From UBA8515 sp036170795 (GTDB taxonomy: Bacteria > Patescibacteriota > Minisyncoccia > Phycocordibacterales > UBA9973): a stretch of DNA of 19,034 nucleotides. The position numbers and the translations under genes were made by a program. Shown here in pieces: positions 12,389 through 19,034 of this stretch (position 1 is the stretch's first letter; each line of letters begins with the position of its first letter). Under the pieces are notes generated by a model. The model did not search any database. It had not been told where the DNA came from and worked only from the letters and a program-made list of their open reading frames with translations. Location of the stretch: NCBI GenBank assembly GCA_036170795.1, contig JAVHPX010000018.1, positions 1 to 19,034 on the forward strand, read 5' to 3'.

Positions 12389-13829
12389 TAGATAAAATAT
12401 CTATTTTTGAACTATTTTTAGGAAGGTAAGATTGCCAAGGTGGAAAAATTTTAACATTAGCTTGTATTATACCAGGATCTAATTTAAAAACAGAAGGAAG
12501 ATTAGTTTTTAATATTCCTACTACTTGTAACTTTAATGACTCTAAATCTGGATGCCAAATAGCATTTACATCTCCAGTAAAAACAAATGGCACTGACTGC
12601 ATATCTTTCGTGATTAATTGATTTGAGTCTATGAAATTAAATCTGAGTTTTGATATATCGAGTATATCAATTTCTTTGCGTTCAGCAGGCAATATAGTTG
12701 GTAATAAATTTTTAATAATGACATTCTTCACATCATTTTCTTTAAGTATAACTGCTGATAAAGTACTATCAATGTTAACTTTCGTATCTGGAGTCAAAGA
12801 CTTGATTGTATCATCTATATTATATGTAAAAGTTATAGCATCCGGATATAATATATAACCTTTTGGTACTTCTGCATTAATTTTTTTTAATAATCGATTT
12901 TTAAAAGATGAATCAGCTATAGCATTTAATGAACCTTTTTCTGTAGCCCCAAGTATATAAAATAAACCTTGTGCTCCACCAGTAATAGGTGTAAGTGCTT
13001 TACCGTATATCTTTTTAAATTTTACCGTACCTTTAAATCCAGATAGTGTAAAATTTTTAGGAGAACCATTGTAAGCATCACCAGGAAGAAATGCACTTAT
13101 ACTAGCATTTACTTGTCCTGGTATAATTTTTGTATTTTCAATTTTGTAACCTGGAATTGTAACAGTATTATCAATACGATAAGTCTTACCATTTTCATCA
13201 GCTAAATATGAGTTTATTAATATAGTTTGTGGTTTCGTACTATATTCATTATAGAGAACAATATTCCCTTTTGATTTAATAGACACATTTTCTGATTCTG
13301 TTAAAATTATATTTTTTGATTCTGTATCAGATACAATCATTATTTCAAAATGTAGTGGTGACTTAATATCTTTAGAAGCAGTAAATAATTCATGATCAAG
13401 CTTAAATATTTGATTTTTTTCTTGAATCATAATAGTTGTTTTTTCAAAAAATACTAAACCCCAATAACCAATACCTATAAACAATGAAATAATAAAAAGT
13501 TTAATAATAAACCTACCAATAAAATTAGATTTTCTTTTCATCTGTGGGGTTTGACGTAATCTTTTGTTAGAAGGATCACTCATGTATAAATTATTATCTA
13601 TAGTATCATTTTTTATATCATTTTTTATTGAATTTGAAGATTGCCAACCAGAAGTAAAAACAGAAGCTCTTCGCAAAGATTCATTTTCAGAAAATGTTTG
13701 CTCAGGTGTTGGGGTTATATTAGGTAATAAAATAATTGGTTTAGTTATTTCATCTTTTTTATTTATTACAGAAGTTTCTATGGTTCTTTTACCATTCAAC
13801 TTCATATCCATCATTATTTTTTTCATCAT
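12384..13829 (-). CDS. Bitopic membrane protein with baseplate-J-like extracytoplasmic part
   Basis: 481 residues. An N-terminal polar cytoplasmic tail of about 105 residues precedes one membrane segment (about 107-128, FIIKLFIISLFIGIGYWGLVFF). A roughly 350-residue beta-rich outside region follows. Its pattern (GNIVLYNEYSTKPQTILINSYL, TVTIPGYK, IPGQVNASISAFLPGDAYNGSP, GKALTPITGGAQG) resembles proteins annotated as baseplate-J-like in Patescibacteria; I recognise the pattern, not a tested function. The tail contains PIILLPN (31-37), similar to the INLLP motif by which PilN binds PilM, and the gene directly upstream encodes a PilM/FtsA-like ATPase. A cell-envelope or type IV pilus-type complex is therefore plausible. 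The start is 1 nt past the upstream stop codon; a nearby internal ATG is possible. Confidence 0.6.
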   Translation of the reverse strand: MMKKIMMDMKLNGKRTIETSVINKKDEITKPIILLPNITPTPEQTFSENESLRRASVFTSGWQSSNSIKNDIKNDTIDNNLYMSDPSNKRLRQTPQMKRKSNFIGRFIIKLFIISLFIGIGYWGLVFFEKTTIMIQEKNQIFKLDHELFTASKDIKSPLHFEIMIVSDTESKNIILTESENVSIKSKGNIVLYNEYSTKPQTILINSYLADENGKTYRIDNTVTIPGYKIENTKIIPGQVNASISAFLPGDAYNGSPKNFTLSGFKGTVKFKKIYGKALTPITGGAQGLFYILGATEKGSLNAIADSSFKNRLLKKINAEVPKGYILYPDAITFTYNIDDTIKSLTPDTKVNIDSTLSAVILKENDVKNVIIKNLLPTILPAERKEIDILDISKLRFNFIDSNQLITKDMQSVPFVFTGDVNAIWHPDLESLKLQVVGILKTNLPSVFKLDPGIIQANVKIFPPWQSYLPKNSSKIDILSK

Positions 13830-13830
13830 A

Positions 13831-15012
13831 TTATTTTTCTTTTTTTCTCATTAATGCAATTGCTTCTATCATTAAAAATGGATCACACAAACCATTTTTA
13901 ACATTACACATCTCTAAAAATTGTGGGCCATCGAGAGTTATTACTGTACATTTATGTTCTGTAACTATTGACTGAATATATTCTTCATTACAAATTACTT
14001 TCATAAACCAATCACGCATATCAACATCAGCTGTCAAAAATATAGTTCCAGGAATTGTAAGTGTATGCGGTAAACTATCAATACATTGTCTAAATGCTTC
14101 ACTCCATAAATTTTCAATTGACTTAAAGACTGGAGCAAATTTATCTTTAAATTTTGTAGAAATAATACCAGAATTATAAAGAGCAAATAACTCTTTTGCA
14201 TCACGCAATTCAATATTAAGCTTACTACATATATATTTAAAAAATGTTCTTTTCCCAAATGGAAAAGATAATGTCGACTTTAAAATTCCTTTAGAAATAA
14301 TCCCTACATCTGTAATCTCACCACTAATATCTAATAATAAATATGAATTAGGTGTTATATAACGATCACGTACTGCTATATATGAATCAACTATAAATGA
14401 TGAAAATGACACTGGCGTAGAGTGGTATATTTTTGAAAACTCTAAACGAATCTTATCTAAACATATTTTAGGGGAAAGAGATATAACCATATTTATTTCA
14501 ACAGATTTACAACGCTTACCAAATGGATCAGGAACAAAATATCCATTTAAGAATACAGCCATTATGTTATGTTCAATGATTTCAGAAACACTATCAACAG
14601 CACTATATTTAATTTTATATATTTCATTTACAGATGATATTTCTTTCTGAAAAAGTTCATCACCAAGACGTTTAGTAAAAACAAATGAATGCTCTCTAAG
14701 CATTTTTATATTTCTTGTTTCAGATAAATACCAAGGTGAAGCCATAACACAGACAATCTCTTCTATGACTCCAACTTTACTTTTATATAATTCAGAAGCT
14801 ACAACGTTAAGTGATTTCAACATATCATCTAAGAATAAATTAAAATCAAGTACATTTTGAAATACTATTTCATCTCGAGTAGATTTAATAATAGTTGGTA
14901 TTTTTTTTGAATCAAAAGGTATAGAAACAATCGCTCCTCCAACACTATTAGAACCAATATCAAAAATCACAACAAGTCGCTCTTTTTTTGAAGATGAAAA
15001 TAAAAGTCCCAT
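13831..15012 (-). CDS. Actin-like ATPase of the PilM/FtsA type
   Basis: 393 residues, no membrane segment. The ASKHA (actin/Hsp70) fold is indicated by a phosphate-1 motif VVIFDIGSNSVGGAIV (DIGSNS at 18-23) and a phosphate-2 motif SYLLLDISGEITDVGII (DISGEITDV at 228-236). The pieces between and after diverge from FtsA, MreB and PilM consensus, so assignment to a subfamily is uncertain. The next gene downstream, 1 nt after its stop, encodes a single-pass membrane protein with a PilN-like cytoplasmic motif. The pair looks like a cytoplasmic ATPase docking on a membrane partner. A TATAAT ends 6 nt before the ATG. Alternative: a divergent FtsA-like division or shape protein. Confidence 0.6.
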   Translation of the reverse strand: MGLLFSSSKKERLVVIFDIGSNSVGGAIVSIPFDSKKIPTIIKSTRDEIVFQNVLDFNLFLDDMLKSLNVVASELYKSKVGVIEEIVCVMASPWYLSETRNIKMLREHSFVFTKRLGDELFQKEISSVNEIYKIKYSAVDSVSEIIEHNIMAVFLNGYFVPDPFGKRCKSVEINMVISLSPKICLDKIRLEFSKIYHSTPVSFSSFIVDSYIAVRDRYITPNSYLLLDISGEITDVGIISKGILKSTLSFPFGKRTFFKYICSKLNIELRDAKELFALYNSGIISTKFKDKFAPVFKSIENLWSEAFRQCIDSLPHTLTIPGTIFLTADVDMRDWFMKVICNEEYIQSIVTEHKCTVITLDGPQFLEMCNVKNGLCDPFLMIEAIALMRKKEK

Positions 15013-15018
15013 GATAAT

Positions 15019-15024
15019 ATTATA
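15019..15024 (-). promoter_or_regulatory. -10 box of the actin-like ATPase gene
   Basis: Minus-strand TATAAT preceded by TGTAG, ending 6 nt before the ATG at 15012. No good -35 at 17 bp (AGATAT). Confidence 0.4.
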
Positions 15025-15062
15025 CTACATTTTTATATAAAATATCTATAGTTTCATTAAAA

Positions 15063-16769
15063 TTACTCTAAAATTGCTTTAATACGACGTACACCTGAAG
15101 CTACAGCTTCTTCTTTTTGAATTTTAAAATGACCAAGCTCACTCGTATTTGAGACATGAGGTCCACCACAAAATTCTTTCGATATTGAATTACCTTGATT
15201 ATCTTCTATAAAATAGACAGATACAATCTCCGGGTACTTTGCCCCAAATTCCATTTCAGCACCAATCTTTTGTGCTTCTGCTAGTGGCATTTCTTTTCTA
15301 ATTATATTTAAACCTCGTGAAATCTTATCATTAACCCAATTTTCGACATTTATTTTCTCTTCATTTGTAAGTTTATGATCACAAAGAAAATCCATTCTAA
15401 GACGCTCTTCTGTAATATTACTTCCCCTCTGTTTAATCTCTGGATTAACAATAATTTGTAATCCAGCTAATAATAAATGGTGAGCAGTATGAAGTTTTAT
15501 GGTCTTCGGTTCATGATTCACAAGTCCACCTTTAAACATTCCAGCTGAAGCAGTTTGAGAAAGTTTTTGGTGTTCGGACATTTTTTTATTAAATCCCTCA
15601 ACATCGACTTCGATATTATAGTCTTTGCAAATTTCTAAAGTAATTTCAATTGGAAAACCATATGTTTGATAAAGATTAAAAGCTTCAAGCCCAGATAACT
15701 TTCTTCTCTTAACTTCATCAGCAGCAACTCCATCTTCAAATTTATAAGCTATGTTACCTAATTCTTTTAAACCTCTTGCAAGAGTTTCACGGAATTTAAT
15801 TTCTTCTTTATGAATTTCACCTTTGTCATCTAAATTATAGATACCTTTATATATTTCTTTAACTTTCTCTATACAAGAAGAGATTGGAGATTTTGAAAAT
15901 GTTACTGCTCGTCTAATCAGTCGTCTCAAAACATAACCTTGGCCAGTATTTGAAGGAATTACTCCATCGGAAGCAAGAAAAAGTGCTGTTTTTGTATGAT
16001 CTGCAACAATTCGTTTCTCACGTGTTTCTTCATTATTAAATAAATCTGTTTCATACACATTCCTTTTCTTTTGCACTGTTGCAACTAGGCGCTCAAGTCC
16101 CATTCCTGTATCAATACCAAGTGTTGGAAGTTTTGTAAGAGTTGCTTCACCTTTATCGAGTTTTTCACGTGAGCCATCACATGAATATTCATTGAATACG
16201 ATATTCCAGATCTCTACATCTTCTCCATTTGCATTTTTACAATAAATCTCAGTTGTTGGACCGCATGGACCACTGTCGCCAGTCGGACCCCAGAAGACAT
16301 CTTTACCATCTTCACGAATTTCAAGATTTGAATCAAGGTTTGCCCAAATTAATTTTGACTCTTCATCTTTTGGAACTATTCCTTCACCTTTATAGATAGT
16401 TACATAAGATATAAAAAGTCCAAGTTCTTTAGTTATAAATTCATAAGCATAAGATATAGCTTCTTTTCTACCATAACCACCAAAAGAAAAATTGCCAAGC
16501 ATTTCAAAAAAAGAAAGGTGCGAATCATCACCCACTTCATCAATATCACTGGTACGAATACATTTTTGAACAGTAACAATATTTTTATTACCAAAATCTC
16601 GTATTGCATTTTCTGGAGCTCTATAGTAAGACTTAAACTGTTGCATTCCAGCAGTAGTAAATAATACTGAAATATCCCCTTCTGGAATTAAAGAAGATGA
16701 TGGTAGTATTTTGTGACCTTTTGATTCAAAGAATCTAAGAAATTTATCCCGGACTTCGTTTGATGACAT
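15063..16769 (-). CDS. alaS: Alanyl-tRNA synthetase, compact form without the C-terminal domain
   Basis: 568 residues against about 870 in E. coli. It charges tRNA-Ala with alanine. The class II catalytic domain (1 to about 240) has SKGHKILPSSSLIPEGD, LFTTAGMQQFKSYY, the motif-2 region QKCIRTSDIDEVGDDSHLSFFEMLGNFSFGGYGR and the motif-3 region GIDTGMGLERL. The helical tRNA-recognition domain includes ADHTKTALFLASDGVIPSNTGQGYVLRRLIRRAV. The editing domain keeps its zinc site: H427 and H431 in HTAHH, then C534 and H538 in CGGPH. The beta-barrel segment that usually precedes the editing domain seems missing, and the protein stops at VASGVRRIKAILE, right after the editing domain, so the C-Ala (DHHA1) domain is absent. 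No separate C-Ala gene lies nearby. Confidence 0.95.
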   Translation of the reverse strand: MSSNEVRDKFLRFFESKGHKILPSSSLIPEGDISVLFTTAGMQQFKSYYRAPENAIRDFGNKNIVTVQKCIRTSDIDEVGDDSHLSFFEMLGNFSFGGYGRKEAISYAYEFITKELGLFISYVTIYKGEGIVPKDEESKLIWANLDSNLEIREDGKDVFWGPTGDSGPCGPTTEIYCKNANGEDVEIWNIVFNEYSCDGSREKLDKGEATLTKLPTLGIDTGMGLERLVATVQKKRNVYETDLFNNEETREKRIVADHTKTALFLASDGVIPSNTGQGYVLRRLIRRAVTFSKSPISSCIEKVKEIYKGIYNLDDKGEIHKEEIKFRETLARGLKELGNIAYKFEDGVAADEVKRRKLSGLEAFNLYQTYGFPIEITLEICKDYNIEVDVEGFNKKMSEHQKLSQTASAGMFKGGLVNHEPKTIKLHTAHHLLLAGLQIIVNPEIKQRGSNITEERLRMDFLCDHKLTNEEKINVENWVNDKISRGLNIIRKEMPLAEAQKIGAEMEFGAKYPEIVSVYFIEDNQGNSISKEFCGGPHVSNTSELGHFKIQKEEAVASGVRRIKAILE

Positions 16770-16777
16770 AAATCCAT

Positions 16778-16783
16778 ATTATA
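16778..16783 (-). promoter_or_regulatory. -10 box of alaS
   Basis: Minus-strand TATAAT in the context TTAGTATAATATGG, ending 8 nt before the alaS ATG. The -35 at 17 bp is poor (GCTTTT). Confidence 0.4.
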
Positions 16784-16843
16784 CTAAAAAGACTAAATAT
16801 AAAAGCACTTCAATTATATTTAAGAATTTTTATATTTTAATAA

Positions 16844-17323
16844 CTAATTTTGATCATTAGAAGATTCAGCAAAAAATTTTGTTTTCTTTAATCGTTGTTC
16901 TAAAGAATAAAGAGCTAAAAAAACAAAAAGCGTTAATACCGTAGCAATTATAGCAAGTCGATATAAACCAAAACCAGAAGCCATTCCAATACCAGCTGAA
17001 ACCCAAAGTCCTGTTGCAGTCGTTAGACCAATTAATTTATTATCTTTCGTAAATATAAGCCCAGTCCCAATAAATCCAACGCCGACTACTATTTGAGCAA
17101 CCATCATCAACGGATTAAGACCAGATAAATTTATATATGCCTTAACCATTTCTTCAGATACAAGAACAAAAAGTGCTGAGCCCATAGCTACAAGTGCATA
17201 TGTACGCATCCCGGCTGTCTTATGAGCCCAGACACGCTCAGTACCTATAATCATACCTAAAAACAAAGCAACAAAAAGTTTAGTAATAAGTTCTGCAGTT
17301 GCTACATCAAAAAAGTTTTCCAT
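16844..17323 (-). CDS. MgtC/SapB-family membrane protein
   Basis: 159 residues with about four to five membrane helices. The family signature is clear: FLGMIIGTERVWAHKTAGMRTYALVAMGSALFVL at about 21-54, then VVGVGFIGTGLIFTKDNKLIGLTTATGLWVSAGIGMASGFGLY at about 79-121, followed by a last hydrophobic helix (IIATVLTLFVFLALYSLEQRL) and a short charged tail. The family includes MgtC virulence factors linked to magnesium limitation and ATP synthase control, but this small form lacks the C-terminal ACT-like domain, and most members have no proven function. It lies between alaS and the cysteine-rich protein with its own TATAAT 8 nt upstream. Confidence 0.88.
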   Translation of the reverse strand: MENFFDVATAELITKLFVALFLGMIIGTERVWAHKTAGMRTYALVAMGSALFVLVSEEMVKAYINLSGLNPLMMVAQIVVGVGFIGTGLIFTKDNKLIGLTTATGLWVSAGIGMASGFGLYRLAIIATVLTLFVFLALYSLEQRLKKTKFFAESSNDQN

Positions 17324-17331
17324 ATAATTAT

Positions 17332-17337
17332 ATTATA
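17332..17337 (-). promoter_or_regulatory. -10 box of the MgtC-family gene
   Basis: Minus-strand TATAAT ending 8 nt before the ATG at 17323, in the 22-bp gap after the cysteine-rich gene. No convincing -35. Confidence 0.35.
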
Positions 17338-17345
17338 ACAAATAA

Positions 17346-19034
17346 TTACAAAACTTCTTGTTGATAACATTTTTCACAATAAATAATCTCTGGTCGATCT
17401 GGAGCATATGAAGTCTCAAACTCTACTTGGCATTTCCCTTCATGATTATGTCCTAGTTTTTCACACATACAAGAACGATGCCAAAGCTTTAATGGATTTC
17501 TATATTTAATTCTCTCAGCATGACGACAATTTGGACAATACCTAGGTAAGGGTAAATTCATACGTTTATAAAATTGCAGTTCTGTGGGAATAATTTTATA
17601 TGCGATGGAACATTGATCATTACATATACCTTTATGTTTACATTCTATTATATCATTAGTAATATTTTCCTCTATACTATCAATATCTTGAGCTAATACT
17701 TCTGATCTTAATGTTATTTTATAATTTATTTTATCTTTCTCATACCATAAATAACCTCGCTTCTCTGCTTCTTCTTTTGTCAGTGGAAAAAATTCTTGTG
17801 CAGTAGTTTCGTTATATGGGAATATACTCATTTCAATTGGAAAAAATTCTCCATATTTATATACTAATCCTTGTTTATCTATATAAGGAAGCTCATTCAT
17901 ATGATCTATGAGTTTCTCACGAAGTTTAAAATATTCTTCCTTTGAATATTGTTTATTAAAAATACAGTACTGATGCTTCTTTAAAGATACACAACCAAAA
18001 CAATCTTTACAGTCTATACAAAAAATACAATAATCAAGGTTATTGCAATTTGTAATAGCAAAGTGACACATACGAAGATTTTGACATTGATTGCCTCCTT
18101 GAAGAACTTCATACATTAATGATGAACTTTCTCCAAAATTTACAAAATCATAGGTATCTGTCATTTTACCTGTAACGAAATTACAAAATTTTGAATCTTC
18201 AATATTAAAACCCACAAAACAATATTTTATATTTTTACTATTTTGTATATAATCCCCTGTTGAATCAACATTATGTAAACCATGCATGTATTTTTGTGGC
18301 ATACCATTTGATAAAACATTAAATTGTTCTTTAGATTGAGCAATATCCTTATATGTACCTGAATAAAGTTCATTAAATTTTAATTTATAATCCTCTTTAG
18401 AATAAGGTTTATTAAATATATAGTAACTTTTATTTGTTAAATTTACACAACCATAACAATTTACACAACCTGTACAGTTCTTTGAAAACCATACATCAGT
18501 ACAACTTTCGCAATCTACAGAAAAAGCTGTTCTATAGCATTTATTACAATTAATAGTTTCATAACACAATTCTAGTTGATTACCCATAAGATTATCAATA
18601 CTGTCTTTGCTATGATTAACGAAGCTACCATATGTTACATTTTCACAATAATCACTGTATGTCACCATATAGCAATTTTTTACCCAACTAGACATGTTTG
18701 TATACTCGGAATTTACTTTAGTTTGATACAAACCATATAGATTCATGAGTGGGACACGATAAAATAGCTCATTGATTTGAAACAATATTGGTCTTGATGA
18801 ATCAAAATTTTTTCCATAATCAATTGCATCCCAATCATCTCCCCACCAACAAGGAGAACAATATACATGAGCTTTTGATACCTCAGAAAAAATAGAAATT
18901 ATTGTAATATCACATTTTTCACATTTTCTATAATGAAATACTCTTTCATTACGACGAGCTAATCTTCTTTGTAATCTGCACTCCGGACAAAATGTCGGTG
19001 GAGGAACTTTCATTTTTTCATAGAAAGAAAAATC
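17346..19034 (-). CDS. Cysteine-rich modular zinc-ribbon protein (5' end cut by the window edge)
   Basis: 562 codons in frame to the right edge. An ATG at 19013 exists, but the frame stays open upstream as DFSFYEK, which reads naturally into MKVPPPTFCPEC, so the true start is probably beyond the window. Numbered from that internal Met, 38 cysteines occur in 555 residues. CPEC (9-12) and CEKC (31-34) bracket LQRRLARRNERVFHYRK. Many NCY, YC and CxxC steps spaced along the chain suggest a repeated structure. A segment CYGCVNLTNKSYYIFNKPYSKEDY recurs as CFGCVSLKKHQYCIFNKQYSKEEY. Near the end MNLPLPRYCPNCRHAERIKYRNPLKLWHRSC repeats the opening ribbon, followed by a final CEKC. It has no membrane segment. 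I associate this layout with conserved uncharacterised proteins of candidate-phylum bacteria. Metal binding is likely; function unknown. Confidence 0.7.
   Translation of the reverse strand, partial: DFSFYEKMKVPPPTFCPECRLQRRLARRNERVFHYRKCEKCDITIISIFSEVSKAHVYCSPCWWGDDWDAIDYGKNFDSSRPILFQINELFYRVPLMNLYGLYQTKVNSEYTNMSSWVKNCYMVTYSDYCENVTYGSFVNHSKDSIDNLMGNQLELCYETINCNKCYRTAFSVDCESCTDVWFSKNCTGCVNCYGCVNLTNKSYYIFNKPYSKEDYKLKFNELYSGTYKDIAQSKEQFNVLSNGMPQKYMHGLHNVDSTGDYIQNSKNIKYCFVGFNIEDSKFCNFVTGKMTDTYDFVNFGESSSLMYEVLQGGNQCQNLRMCHFAITNCNNLDYCIFCIDCKDCFGCVSLKKHQYCIFNKQYSKEEYFKLREKLIDHMNELPYIDKQGLVYKYGEFFPIEMSIFPYNETTAQEFFPLTKEEAEKRGYLWYEKDKINYKITLRSEVLAQDIDSIEENITNDIIECKHKGICNDQCSIAYKIIPTELQFYKRMNLPLPRYCPNCRHAERIKYRNPLKLWHRSCMCEKLGHNHEGKCQVEFETSYAPDRPEIIYCEKCYQQEVL

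Noticed and set aside
15063..16769. alaS as a pseudogene because of its short length
   Set aside because: Catalytic and editing motifs are intact, the frame is uninterrupted, and it ends cleanly after a complete editing domain, which fits a compact form rather than decay.

Overview
The window is AT-rich and almost every large gene is on the minus strand. The gene content suggests a small-genome bacterium of the Candidate Phyla Radiation (Patescibacteria), most likely a Parcubacteria-type lineage. The pointers are an alanyl-tRNA synthetase cut down to about 570 residues, two PaaX/Cas2-like regulators with no CRISPR locus, a cysteine-rich repeat protein of a type I associate with these genomes, an arginine decarboxylase next to a deoxyhypusine-synthase-like gene, and ribosomal genes preceded by no clear Shine-Dalgarno sequence. 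This placement is inference from gene content; no rRNA gene is present. All reading frames work with the standard bacterial code, so there is no sign of UGA recoding.

Layout, left to right. Positions 1-2369 hold a deoxyhypusine-synthase-like gene (cut by the left edge) and an arginine decarboxylase, together a putative polyamine module. Positions 2469-5771 hold dnaJ, dnaK and a 91-residue unknown. Positions 5772-7561 are a small regulatory island: a tiny plus-strand transcription unit (35-codon ORF with its own terminator), two convergent PaaX/Cas2-like regulators, an operator-like palindrome, two related hairpins and a 44-codon acidic ORF. grpE follows at 7562-8146, so the Hsp70 set is split around the island and no hrcA or CIRCE element is seen.

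Positions 8204-12320 carry the classical alpha-operon block in transcription order infA, rpmJ, rpsM, rpsK, rpsD, rpoA, rplQ, rplM, rpsI. It has a promoter before infA, a second promoter plus terminator-like hairpin between infA and rpmJ, and a strong AT-rich terminator after rpsI. Positions 12384-15012 encode an actin-like (PilM/FtsA-like) ATPase and a bitopic protein with a large extracytoplasmic part, nearly touching and probably co-translated. Positions 15063-17323 hold alaS and an MgtC-family membrane protein. The right end, 17346-19034, is a 38-cysteine modular protein whose start lies beyond the window.

Two themes stand out. Six genes have a perfect TATAAT box ending only 6-8 nt before the start codon, which suggests leaderless transcripts. 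The PaaX-like island combines a perfect operator-like palindrome with a pair of hairpins related by compensatory base changes. No tRNA, rRNA, CRISPR array, insertion sequence or prophage was seen.
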